Program-made: the position numbers and the translations under genes
Shown: positions 1-9,700 of the stretch, one piece after another
Layout: each line of letters opens with the position of its first letter
Position numbering within the stretch: the first letter of the stretch is position 1
The notes under the pieces: generated by a model
Told to the model about the DNA's origin: nothing
What the model saw: only the letters and a program-made list of their open reading frames with translations
Databases searched by the model: none
Assembly (NCBI GenBank): GCA_033030425.1
Contig: JAUFSD010000021.1
Location: 744,001 to 808,000, forward strand
Reading direction: 5' to 3'
DNA from: Verpa conica
Taxonomy: Eukaryota; Ascomycota; Pezizomycetes; Pezizales; Morchellaceae
DNA: 64,000 bases

Positions 1-573
1 GGTATAACTCTACAGGTACGATGCACAGAAAGAAGCGTAAAGCCAGTGAATGGGTAATAGCAACAGAGTAAACTATTACTGTAAAGAACAGGCAAGCGAG
101 AATTCTGAGCATGTAATACCAAACAAGATAGCGTTGTAGATTGGTGTCTATGTCTAGAGAATTACTGTCCCAGAAAGAGGGAGAACGGCCCGCTATTTAT
201 ACAGAAAAGTCCTTTATCCTCCAACCGAGATAACTATGTAAAAACCGAGGTGGGAACGCCGTTTGACCCTGAAAACCGTAACAAAGTAAAGGTAACCAAA
301 AGAAATGAGTAATACAATGCTTGTAAGCGAAATGGTGTGTTGAGTAAACATAAATAAGCGCAACAAAATATGACTCATAACAAATGGCGCAATACATGTG
401 AGTAATAAGGTATGCGACCTTTCGATAAACATTAGTAGTTATGTAAAAATGTAATAAATGTAAAAATGTATCAAAAAAACAATCAGTACTGCCGTCGTAA
501 TAAAATGTAGCAAATGGAGATAAAATGTTATACAATCAAGGAAAGACAGACTGAGAATCTCGAAAAAATAACA
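1..573 (-). repeat. LTR copy (family A), inverted and cut by the window edge
   Basis: This stretch is the reverse complement of the split solo LTR at 1272-8964. On the minus strand it begins TGTTATTTTTTCGAGA at 573 and runs past position 1, so its far end is outside the window. It holds a TATA-like GTATAAATAG, as LTR promoters do. It lacks both insertions seen in the other copy: the site near 147-151 reads CTATG where the other copy has the TATAG duplication, and the site near 462-466 has a single AAATG (CATTT on the other strand) where the chromovirus entered. Whether it is a solo LTR or one end of a longer element cannot be seen. ORFs here are conserved between copies only because the DNA is repeated. 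Confidence 0.85.
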
Positions 574-1271
574 GTAGGCACCTGATAAGAAGAGTAGTTC
601 TGGGAACCATGAAGGCCACTTGTTTGACTATCTAGGTATTTTGACATTTTATTCGCTTCTCGACGCAGACAGGAGATTCGGGAGGAAGCGCGTGGGGATA
701 CAATTGCTGGCGGCTATTTCCTGAGGAACGCCCCACTGTGCTACCCACCGAGTGCTGGGGGCCTCTCAGAGTTGCTGTAAAAGCATAGTAAAAACACAAG
801 CTTTGGACTCCAAAAATAATCCCTGGAGCATCAGAAAAACTTGTCCGTCCGAACCAAATTCGGAGGATATATGAGAGAGCATGATTTGGAGCTGACTGTA
901 ACACAATCACACACTAGTTTAGTGCAAGCACTACTCGGCACTAATCTAGTGGATAAATTGTGGTAGGGGGAGGTTTCAGGCTAAGCCTAGTAGCTATCTC
1001 AAAGAGATTGACTAACTAGACTAGACTCGGTAGGCTAATATACGGATATGAACTAAAGGTAGCCGGTCAATTGCATATATTGATAACTAACTTAGGTAGC
1101 TGAATCCTGCCGACCCAAAACTAGCTAGACACGGCAGGTTTTATACTAAAACAAAAACATACATAAACTAGCCGGGGCAGTCCATGCTCCGGTCCAAAAA
1201 CAGATAAACAGTAATCAAAAATAACCCAGCACAACCATTCCTCCATTTCTGTCATGTTCCTCCGATCCCGG
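574..1271. other. Gap between two LTR copies, made of dispersed repeats
   Basis: No gene is seen. The first part (574-635) carries a short junction repeat with core GCACCTGATAAGA, found again in opposite orientation near 10083 and 12845. Positions 725-905 match 10845-11015. At 911-954 there is an imperfect 14-bp inverted repeat (CACTAGTTTAGTGC and GCACTAATCTAGTG). The rest is AT-rich with stops in all frames. Confidence 0.6.
725..905 (+). repeat. Dispersed repeat (family D), copy 1
   Basis: By eye this aligns end to end with 10845-11015 in the same orientation at roughly 70% identity. Shared blocks include GCCCCACTGTGC, CTTTGGACTCCAAAAATAA (TTTTGGACCCCAAAAATAA in the other copy) and TCGGAGG. 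No open frame is shared between the copies, so this is probably a non-coding part of an old transposon whose class I cannot name. Confidence 0.65.
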
Positions 1272-1381
1272 TATTATTTTTTCGAGATGCTCAGTCTGTC
1301 TTTCCTTAATTGTATAACATTTTATCTCCATTTGCTACATTTTATTACGATGACAGTTCTGAATGTTTTCTTGATACATTT

Positions 1382-1740
1382 TGTAAAAACCGATCACCTA
1401 TTGGGGAACAGCAGGCGATAATCACAAGGCAAGGCTAGTATCGAGAGACTAGGAACTCGAGGACAAGGTAGGTATGGTAACAATATAAGTTGTTGCGTGA
1501 AGAACTAACTAACTGACAGAGATGCGTCCCTTTTATACCCTTTCTGGAGGGACGCTGAGATCAACAATGAGACAATATGAAACTGAAGGAGCGACCTCCT
1601 TCTACATGAAACTATAGACGTCTCGTCCTGCGAGGCGTACTTCTTACATGACCAATGATAACAGGAATCCTACGAGATATGAAACGATACATGAAACAAG
1701 GAGATAGACAAGGCAGACTAGGAAATGGGTGTTCTTGACA
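1382..1740 (-). repeat. Chromovirus 3' LTR
   Basis: This is the 359-bp LTR at the 3' end of the minus-strand element, reading TGTCAAGAAC...TTTTTACA. No mismatch was seen against the other LTR at 7723-8081, which implies a recent insertion. Its outer neighbour is the CATTT duplication at 1377-1381. Confidence 0.95.
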
Positions 1741-1783
1741 GTAGGTCCCTCTCCAAGGGCGAAGTTCCTACGAGACCGGAGTC

Positions 1784-2848
1784 TCAGTTTTGTTGCCTGA
1801 GGCGGCGTTGGATGTTGCGACGGTGGCGAGCTCCCTTAGAGAGCTTGCGTTGGTATTGGGGAGTAGGGATGGGAAGGTCTGGGTCTTCCGCGGATTGTTC
1901 GAAGGTGACTTGGGGTTTGATGTTTCCCCAAGAATCGTAGGAGTTTGCGGTGGAGGGGGCAGACTCAGCTGCTGGTGGAGCGTAGGCAAGGGGGACAAGT
2001 TCTGCTCTTTCCCCGCGAGCTTTGAACATGGGAGAGAAGGGGGGTTCTTCTTTGGTGCGGGGGGTAATGTGTCCTTCCTGGACAGCTTGATTGGTGAGTC
2101 GGGTGATGAGGTCCAGCCTCTCTTTCTGCAACTCTTCTTTCTCGGTCTGTAGACGCTTCTCATACTGAGCGTTGAGAACTGCGGTTCCCGAGATGATAGT
2201 GGAGACGTTTTTGGTGATATTACCAACCTCTTGGACCATTTCGATGAGGCCAGGAGGGGGGGATATCGGTGCTGGTGGAGAAGGTGAGACGACGTAGGGA
2301 GACGGGTGTTCGTCCTCACACTCGCAACTATGTCTTGAGCTTACGCTCATGGGGCTGGTGGGTTGGTGCTCGGGAATGGTGGAGGCGGGAGACGAGGCAG
2401 CAACAGGGTGTCTTTCCTGGCAATCTTCGCAATACGGGTCTTCGAGGATTGGGATTTCTGGCTGGGTGCTGGCGGCGGTAATCGCCACTTCGAGTTTACT
2501 GTAGTCAAGAGTTCCATCTTCCTTGATGAGTGGGGAGAGTGGTGTTTCGGCGGGGACGTTGATTCTGGCTTTGATGAGGGTGATCTGTTGCCCTAAGGCG
2601 GCGCCTGTGGTGGCAAGTACGTTGGCATGGTAGGTGTTCATTTCCATGGTGGCTTCGAGTAACCGGCACTCGAAGATACGGAGGGCTTGGGGAAAGGCTT
2701 TGAGGGATTGAGCGGCCACTTCGTAGTCGCGTTTGGCAAATTCTAGTTTGGTACGGAGGAGGGTGATGTGGGCATGAGTGCTTAGGCTAATAGAGGTGCC
2801 ATTGACAGTAACCTTAACGGCGGGAACGGGTGCGACGTATAGAGACAT
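1784..2848 (-). CDS. Third ORF of the chromovirus, unknown function
   Basis: An uninterrupted 354-residue frame lies between the end of pol and the 3' LTR, on the element's coding strand. It overlaps the pol stop by about 35 nt in another frame. I recognise no family. The N-terminal 130 residues look helical. A Pro/Ser-rich middle (about 145-220) has two cysteine pairs, YCEDCQERH and HSCECEDEH, that might bind metal. A charged heptad-like stretch follows (about 230-270, EKRLQTEKEELQKERLDL), and the tail is very basic (GARHRRNIQRRLRQQN). There is no signal peptide or membrane segment, so it is not an envelope protein despite its env position. It is intact while pol is broken. Translation would need a spliced RNA, re-initiation or an internal promoter; none was identified. 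Confidence 0.7.
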   Translation of the reverse strand: MSLYVAPVPAVKVTVNGTSISLSTHAHITLLRTKLEFAKRDYEVAAQSLKAFPQALRIFECRLLEATMEMNTYHANVLATTGAALGQQITLIKARINVPAETPLSPLIKEDGTLDYSKLEVAITAASTQPEIPILEDPYCEDCQERHPVAASSPASTIPEHQPTSPMSVSSRHSCECEDEHPSPYVVSPSPPAPISPPPGLIEMVQEVGNITKNVSTIISGTAVLNAQYEKRLQTEKEELQKERLDLITRLTNQAVQEGHITPRTKEEPPFSPMFKARGERAELVPLAYAPPAAESAPSTANSYDSWGNIKPQVTFEQSAEDPDLPIPTPQYQRKLSKGARHRRNIQRRLRQQN

Positions 2849-5800
2849 TTTGGTTTGTGGGGGAGGGTTTGTGTGGGTAGCGGTGGTGGAATTCGTGGAC
2901 GAGGGATTGGGAATTTTCGAAATTGGAGGCAGGGTACCACTCTTGGTCGTGTTCTTTTGAGTAGCCTTTCCACTGGGCGCGGTAGTAGAGTTTGTTGTGA
3001 AGGAGTTTGGAATCGATAACCTGATCGATTTCGAATTCTTCGTGAGAGTTGACTATAATTGGAGGAGGAGGAGGCTGGATGTGACCGGGTATTGGTTCTG
3101 AAGAGGCTGTTGGTTCGAGGAGACTGATGTGGAATGTGGGATGGACTTTCATGGAAGGAGGAAGGTCCAATTTATAGGCGCGGGTACCTATTCGTTCGAG
3201 TACGGAGAATGGTCCTAGGCGTTTGAAATCTAGCTTGCTGGAGGGTCGTGTGGTGTTAATGTTTCGTCTAAGCAGCCAAACTTTGTCTCCTGGTTTCAGG
3301 ATAGGATCGGGTGATCGATGTTTGTTTGACTGTTCGGCTTGTGATTCCTGGCTGAAACGGATTTCGTCGCGAAGTGAGTCATGTAGTGTTTGTAACTGTT
3401 TGGTGTATGACTCGATTTCAGGGGCTTGTGTGACGGGGGCTTGTAGGCTTAGGTAGTGTTTTGGATGGTAGCCATAATTGGCAAAGAATGGCGAGACTTT
3501 GGTGGTGCTTGAGGCTGTGTTGTTGTAACAGAATTCGGCGGTGTTTAGGAGTTCCGCCCAATTGTCCTGTTGATAGTTGACATAAGCTCGGAGGTACTGT
3601 TCTAAGATGGCGTTGACTCGTTCTGTTTGCCCGTCGGTTTGGGGGTGGAAAGCCGTGCTCAAGTTGCTTTTGATTCCGAGTTCGCTTGGTTAATTCTTTC
3701 CAAAGGTTTGAGGTAAACAGTGGGTCGCGGTCGCTTGTGATGTCGTCTGGTAATCCGTGATATTTGAAAACGTGTGTCATGAACAGTTTTGCGAATTGTT
3801 GGGCTGTGAGGATGCTTGGCAGGGCACAAAATGTGCCATTTTTGTAAGGCGATCTACTACCACCCATAGAGCATCGTGTCCTGGGACGTCGGCAGTCCCG
3901 CGATAAAATCCATGGATAGTGATCGCTGCGCGTCGGTCAGGTTGTAGGGGTTTGAGTAATCCGAAAGGGCGTGTCTGACCTGGTTTGACGCGGGCGCACG
4001 TGTCGCAGTGGTCAACGTATTTTGTGCATTTAATTTTCTCATTCCCGGAAATAGTAGTCTCGTGTGATTAGTTCGAGGGTTTTTTCGCGACCGGGTGTCC
4101 TGCGGCCAGGTTGTCGTGGATCTGTTTCGCGATTTGGAGGCGAAGTGGGGTATTGTCGCGATCCAGATGAGGCCATCGTACGTTAGTAGGTTATCTTGCA
4201 TGGAGCACAAGCCTGGTGCAACGTCTTTTGATCTGGTGACACCACTTTTCAAGTTTTGGATTACTTGGCGTGTTAGGGATCGTTTTGGAGTTGTTTCTGG
4301 ATTTCTTCTTTGATGGTGTTATCGGTGGCTGTATTTGTGGTGGTGGCGCTTAGTTGGAACTTGTCGGGTTTCAGGAGTGTTTGTTTGAGATGTAGGTCCT
4401 TTTGAGGCAGATCTCCTGATCGCACTGCTAGAGCGTCGGGTTTTTGTCCTCGATCGCCGGGTCTGTAGGTGATGACGAAATTGTAACTTCCAAGGGTTTC
4501 GGCCCATCGTGCTTGTCTTCTATTTAACTCTTTGGTTGTCATGAAGTATTCTAGATTTTTGTGGTCGCCGAAAGTACTTTGATTTGGTGTTGACTTCCTT
4601 CCGCGTACTGTCTCCATTCTCAAAACTTATTTGAGACTATGGCAGAGTTCCTTGTCGTGGATTTCATAGTTGATTTGGGCTGCGTTCATTTTCTTTGAAT
4701 AGTACGCGATGGGGTGGAGGATTCCCTCGTTGTTAGTTTGGGAGATCTGCGGCTATTACGTAGTCCGAGCGTCGGTTTCTACCGTGATTCTTTTGACGGG
4801 TCGAAGTGTTGGAGGATTGGAGCCGTGGTAAAGCCTTTTTGAGTATGTCGAACGCTTTTCTTGCTTCCGTATTGAACTCGAATTTGACGTCGCCTTGAGG
4901 AGTTGTGTTAGAGGTTTACAGATGTTGCTATACTTACTGATGAAACGTCGATAGAAGTTGGCAAATCCTAAGAAACACTGGACGTCGTGGACTGAGGCTA
5001 GGTCGGCCATTCGGTTATGGCTTGGATTTTTTGGGATCCATAAACACACCTTTGGGAGATACTATGAAACCGGCGTATTCTATCTCTTCTGGTGGAAGTG
5101 GCATTTAGAAGGTTTGAGGTTGATTCCAGCATTACGAAGTTTTTTCATAACCTGGCGGACTTGACTGACATGGGACTTCATGTCTTCGGGTAGATGAGGA
5201 TGTCATCTGGTGAGACGATACAGAAGACGTCTAGGAACTCGGACAGGATCTCGTTGATCCAGGCTTGGAACGTGGCAGGAGCGTTGGTGAGTCCGAAAGG
5301 CATGACAGTGTATTCGTAAAGGCCGTAGCGCGTTCGAAAAGCTGTTTTCCATTCGTCCCCTTCTGCTATTCGGATATGGTGGTATCCTTCTCGGATGTCT
5401 AATGACGTATAGACTTTTGCTGACTTTAGACGGTCTAACGCTTCGTTGATTAGTGGCAGGGGGTACCGGTCTTTAACGGTGACGGCGTTAAGTCCTCGGT
5501 AGTCGACACACAGCCGCATTGATCCATCTTTTTTCTTAACAAATAGAATGGGTGCTCCGGCCGAGGAAGATGAGGATCTAATCCATCCTCTCTTCAGGTA
5601 GGTTTCAGAGTATTCGCGTAGAGTTTTCAACTCTGCTTCTGACAATGAGTACAGTTGCTTGAATGGCGGGGTAGTTCCTGGTATGAGGTTGATCTTATGA
5701 TCTGCTTGGCGACGAGGAGGCGGGTCGGTAGGTTCGCGCTCGTGAAATATATCAAGGAAATCGTGGTATTCGACGGGTAGAAGATTTTTGCTTAGGGGGA

Positions 5801-6603
5801 CTTGGGCTGGGGTTGAGTATCCTTTCTCATGTATTCGTATTTGTCCGAAGCACAAAGTTCTAATGCATGATCGATTTCTCGGATGGTGAGGAGGCAGGCT
5901 TCGCCTTGTTTCGCAGATCGCTTGAACGCAGCTGCTCCTACTAGGCTTATGTCTGCAGTCCTGAGGTGTTGGATGATTGCAGGCTTCTCAGGAAGGGGCT
6001 TGAGCAGCCGACGCTTAGTGCGTTGAGGCGGCTCTTAACAGCAAGTTTTGGACGCTGAAGTTGACTTGGTGTTCTTTCCACATAATTTCTGGGTTATGTT
6101 TTTTGAACCAGGGATTCCTAGGATTACTGGGTAGTGTCCTAGCTTGGTGACTTGGAGGGTTTCCGTTTCTTGGTGATTTCCTATTTTTATGGGCAGTTTG
6201 ACTTGGTGAGTGATGGTGCCGCTTTGGGAGGTTGATCCATCGATAAGGGTAAGTGGCTGGGCCACTTTCTTGGCTTGGACTGGGAATTGCTTTTGATTGG
6301 CGAAACTGCGATCAATGAAGTTTCCAGTTGCTCCGCTATCTAGCATGGCAAAAGTTTCAATGACTTGGTTTCCGAGGTTGATTTGTACCGGGAGGATGAG
6401 GTGGTCGTCTAGGGCATGTTTTGGCGGGATGTCAGAGGAACAGGATAGTCCAGCTGTACTGAATGACGTATGGTTTTCGGGGAGGTCTTGAAGTGGAGCG
6501 AAGCGTGATGGTTTGGCAACTCTAGGGGATTCTTTTGCCAGGGGTAGGTTGCTCTTTACTCCTGGTCTTCCTCGTTTCCCGATTCTTCGAGATTTTGTGA
6601 AGA
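2814..6603 (-). pseudogene. pol: Chromovirus pol with several frame breaks
   Basis: Domains in order on the minus strand are: aspartic protease (LDSGATGNF near 6340), reverse transcriptase 5855-5178, the RT connection and start of RNase H 5049-4756, RNase H (DHKNLEYF) 4623-4273, integrase 4252-3660 (SMDFI and SDRDPLF blocks), and integrase C-terminus plus chromodomain in one open frame 3662-2814. The frame changes near 6110, again between about 6035 and 5855, just after the RT active site near 5187, and several more times before 3660. The RT catalytic box reads SPDD where the family has YxDD. The copy cannot make a full polyprotein as assembled. The chromodomain (FEIDQVIDSK...YRAQWKGY) is intact; in this family it directs insertion to particular chromatin. 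Confidence 0.9.
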
Positions 6604-7536
6604 GGTGCCGGCTAGCCTTCTAGGCTTTGGTTTCCACGTCTTTTCTGGGCACTTATCTGCCATGTGGTTGGGTTTTCCACAGTACATGCAGAGGTTGTTT
6701 TCGAACCGTCTCTTTTTTTCCTTGTCGGTAAGTGGAAGGAATTTCTTTTTTCTAGAGGCGTCTAGGTCCATAGGGTCTCCTGGAGGTAATTCTGTGGTGG
6801 TGGTTGGAGTTGGACTTGGATTGGGTGCAAACGTTCCGTTGGTGTGTCTGGGAACGTAGGGCTGAGTATAGGCCTTCGTGGTGGGTGCTTTGGGTGCATG
6901 GTTGTCCCACTTGGTGGTGCGGACTTTGCTGGCTATTATTTCGTTGTCTAGGTTGATGCATAGTAGTGCGAATTCCCGTAGTGTTGCTGGTTTATTAATA
7001 ATGGCGGTTAACTTAGCCCTTATGTTCCGGGCTAGTCCATCGTAGAATTCGTCCTTCAATGCTTCTTCGTTCCATCCTAACAAATCCATGTCGGTTTGGA
7101 ATTTGGTCCAGTATTCGTTTACTGTTCCGGTCTGGCACAGATTTCTGATTCGCTGTTTGGCGGCTTCTTTTGTGTCTGCTTCGCCAAAGGCTTTTTTGAG
7201 TGCATCCTTAAATGTTTCCCAGGTGGTGTATGTTTTATTTTCGAGGACCGAGAACATCCAGGATCCCGCTTGGTCCTTCATTTTATTGCTGGCGTATATG
7301 AGTTTTTGCATATCTGTGGCGTCCGTATACTCTGTAAATTTGTTTTCGCACTGCCGTAGCCATGTGCGGATTTTCGTGGGTTCGCCTTTGAATTCGTCGG
7401 CGTCTGGTATTTTCATTGTTCGTGGCTTGTTGTTTTTTGTTGCTGCTACTTGTTCAAGCAGTTGGACTAGAAAGCGTCATTCTTTCATCTGGACTGGGTT
7501 GCTACCGCCTGCGGTAGTCTCTGCTGATGAAGACAT
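6556..7536 (-). pseudogene. gag: Chromovirus gag (one nonsense codon in the leader)
   Basis: Gag forms the retrotransposon particle and packages its RNA. The open stretch from the ATG at 7416 gives 286 residues with a capsid-like helical region, a Pro/Thr-rich linker and one CCHC zinc knuckle near the C-terminus (CMYCGKPNHMADKC). An in-frame ATG lies further upstream at 7534-7536 in a good frame, but a TGA at 7477-7479 interrupts it. The full protein was therefore probably 40 residues longer, and this copy would start at the inner ATG. The pol frame is open in -1 across the gag stop at 6556-6558, as expected if pol is made by -1 frameshifting. Confidence 0.85.
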
Positions 7537-7711
7537 TCTGTTGTCGGATTGGAACGGGGTTTCTGGAGTTATTGGTCTGGATTGGGGATCTGGGGTAATG
7601 GGGCTGGTTGCCCTATCTGGTACTTCTTGTAACAAGGGTCCGAAAAGGGTATCTAGGTTAAATGATACGTTTTGATCCAGATTGAAGACTATCGGGTGCT
7701 GCGTAGGGTAG

Positions 7712-7720
7712 ACGCAACAA
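7712..7720 (-). other. Probable self-priming primer-binding site
   Basis: Two bases inside the 5' LTR the minus strand reads TTGTTGCGT. It does not show the TGG start expected of a tRNA 3'-end primer site. It is instead a perfect 9-base reverse complement of ACGCAACAA at 7839-7831 in the LTR, close to where the transcript should begin. In Tf1/sushi-type chromoviruses the 5' end of the RNA folds back on this site and primes its own reverse transcription. The match is seen directly; the mechanism is inferred from that family. Confidence 0.6.
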
Positions 7721-7722
7721 AG

Positions 7723-8081
7723 TGTAAAAACCGATCACCTATTGGGGAACAGCAGGCGATAATCACAAGGCAAGGCTAGTATCGAGAGACTAGGAACTCG
7801 AGGACAAGGTAGGTATGGTAACAATATAAGTTGTTGCGTGAAGAACTAACTAACTGACAGAGATGCGTCCCTTTTATACCCTTTCTGGAGGGACGCTGAG
7901 ATCAACAATGAGACAATATGAAACTGAAGGAGCGACCTCCTTCTACATGAAACTATAGACGTCTCGTCCTGCGAGGCGTACTTCTTACATGACCAATGAT
8001 AACAGGAATCCTACGAGATATGAAACGATACATGAAACAAGGAGATAGACAAGGCAGACTAGGAAATGGGTGTTCTTGACA
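7723..8081 (-). repeat. Chromovirus 5' LTR
   Basis: This is the 359-bp promoter-bearing LTR. On the minus strand there is a TATA box TATAAAA at 7878-7872. About 39 nt further lies ACGCAACAA (7839-7831), which is complementary to the primer-binding site just inside the element. The likely division is U3 8081-7840, with R/U5 starting near 7839. The CATTT duplication at 8082-8086 flanks it. Confidence 0.95.
7872..7878 (-). promoter_or_regulatory. TATA box of the chromovirus 5' LTR
   Basis: TATAAAA on the minus strand, inside GGGTATAAAAGGGACG. It sits about 39 nt upstream of the segment complementary to the primer-binding site, so it fits transcription starting near 7840. Confidence 0.6.
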
Positions 8082-8402
8082 CATTTTTACATTTATTACA
8101 TTTTTTACATAACTATTAATGTTTACCGAAGGTCGCATACTCTATTACTCACATGTATTGCGCCATTTGTTATGAGTCATATTTTGTTGCGCTTATTTAT
8201 GTTTACTCAACACACCATTTCGCTTACAAGCATTGTATTACTCATTTCTTTTGGTTACCTTTACTTTGTTATGGTTTTTAGGGTCAAACGGCGTTCCCAC
8301 CTCGGTTTTTACATAGTTATCTTGGTTGGAGGATAAAGGACTTTTTTGTATAAATAGCGGGCCGTTCTCCCTCTTTCTGGGACAGTAATTCTCTAGATAT
8401 AG

Positions 8403-8769
8403 TTTCACGGATTAATCAGGAATGCAGGGATGGGTCTCGTGTGCCTCACGCAAGGACAAAGATAGGGTAATAGGCGTCGGAAGGGGGAACAAAGACATTA
8501 TGCGACGAGGGGATTTTTGTATAAATAGGGAGCGTTGCTTCCTTTCTGTAATAGTTTTTCTTTCTATTTTCTTTACGCAACGTCTCTTCAGTTAGAACCA
8601 ATACAAACTTTCTTCTTCGCTGCCTCTCTGCTGTCTCATCGCCTTGCGATCGCTGAACCCACTTCATACTTCACAAACCTTTGGTATTTTGCTTGTAACG
8701 GATAGTTACCTTGCCATCGAGTTAGTTGTATCCTGTGGCCACGCCATCCCCACGCTGTTATCCTTGAAA
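8403..8769 (+). mobile_element. 367-bp element inserted in the solo LTR
   Basis: It is flanked by the direct repeat TATAG (8398-8402 and 8770-8774), while the LTR copy at 1-573 has an uninterrupted site. Its ends are near-inverted: TTTCACGGAT and the reverse complement TTTCAAGGAT, 9 of 10 matching. It contains a promoter-like GTATAAATAGGGAG near 8520. A 5-bp duplication plus a TATA box suggests a solo LTR with unusual ends; the inverted ends suggest a miniature DNA transposon. I cannot choose between them. The 73-codon frame inside is not convincing. Confidence 0.65.
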
Positions 8770-8969
8770 TATAGACACCAATCTACTACGCTATCTTGTT
8801 TGGGATTACATGCTCAGACTTCTCGCTTGCCTATTTTTTATAGTAATAGTTTACTCTGTTGCTACTACCAATTCACTGGCTTTACGCTTCTTTCTGTGCA
8901 TCGTACCTGTAGAGTTATACCATTAGGACTTGCGTTCTAAGCTGTTACTCCGCTATACTTCACACCCGG

Positions 8970-9700
8970 TACCCTAATCTCCGATCCATGCCAGGATCAA
9001 AACACTAAAGAAATACTAATCATCCCGATCCGGTACCACCCTGGTACAACAATTGCTCTGCTTCCGGCGGGGTTCCCAAACATAGTAAAATAGATCCAAA
9101 GAAACAATAAAGAAATCCCAAGGTGGTTAGTGCCATAACCGCATCCAAAACAAGTAAAACAAAGAACAAAGTAACACAGCAGGGGCGGTTACACTGACTC
9201 GTGAAAGAATCAAGGAAATCGGATAAGAACTGACGGAGTTGTGCCCTCCGCCAGTCAGGGCATGTTTCTTGACAACTAACGGTATGGACGAAAGCCCCGC
9301 TTCCCAGTGCTGCTTGCTAATTAGTATCAAAGGGCTTTGGTAACACTCTGCCACGAGGGAACATGCAAGGACGGAACAGATACGGTGGTTAGTACATCTA
9401 TTGGCTCGTCCGCAAAGTACAGATTGGTTCACTAACAGCTTTACATGATTGCATTACTCTAGTACACCGTTGGGCTTGACTAGAATAGACGATAGGGCCG
9501 GGACAAAGTGCTCAGACTGGTTGGGATTTGTATAAGTATGGAGGGAATGTATTTGTATTGGTGTTTTGACTGTGTTGTAAGATTTGTATTGGTGTTTTGA
9601 CTGTGTTGTAAGATTTGTATTATATGGCGTGATTGCTTGGCAGGTTTTCAGGGTCTTCGGGGGTTCTCAGGTGTTGGTATTAGGATTTAGAAGAAATCTG
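8970..9700. other. Repeat-derived gap with a short tandem duplication
   Basis: No gene is seen. Positions 9551-9581 and 9582-9612 are two exact copies of a 31-bp unit beginning ATTTGTATTGGTGTTTTGAC, followed by 9 bases of a third. The remaining frames are short and show no family motifs. Confidence 0.6.

Larger units (their letters stand above)
1382..8081 (-). mobile_element. Ty3/gypsy chromovirus, complete length but with broken pol
   Basis: This is a 6.7-kb LTR retrotransposon read on the minus strand. Two 359-bp direct LTRs (1382-1740 and 7723-8081) show no difference by eye. They are flanked by a perfect 5-bp duplication CATTT (1377-1381 and 8082-8086). The order from the 5' LTR is gag with a zinc knuckle, protease, reverse transcriptase, RNase H, integrase, C-terminal chromodomain, then an extra ORF before the 3' LTR. 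Protease-RT-RNaseH-integrase order defines Ty3/gypsy, and the chromodomain defines chromoviruses. A purine-rich tract, GGAGAGGGAC on the minus strand, lies just inside the 3' LTR at 1746-1755 and may be the polypurine tract. Gag and the third ORF are nearly intact, but pol carries several frame breaks. Confidence 0.93.
1272..8964 (+). mobile_element. Solo LTR (family A) split by two later insertions
   Basis: The LTR is 1272-1381 joined to 8087-8964. The outer ends read TATTATTTTTTCGAG (TG decayed to TA) and CTTCACA. Five bases repeat directly on both sides: CCCGG at 1267-1271 and 8965-8969, the mark of LTR element insertion. No internal retroelement genes of its own are present, so it is a solo LTR left by recombination. 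Without the two guests its length is about 620 bp. It carries a TATA-like GTATAAATAGCGGG near 8348-8361. Guests are the chromovirus at 1382-8081 and the 367-bp element at 8403-8769. Confidence 0.85.

Noticed and set aside
1784..2848. The chromovirus third ORF as an envelope gene
   Set aside because: There is no signal peptide, membrane helix or glycoprotein-like pattern; the composition is helical, proline-rich and basic.
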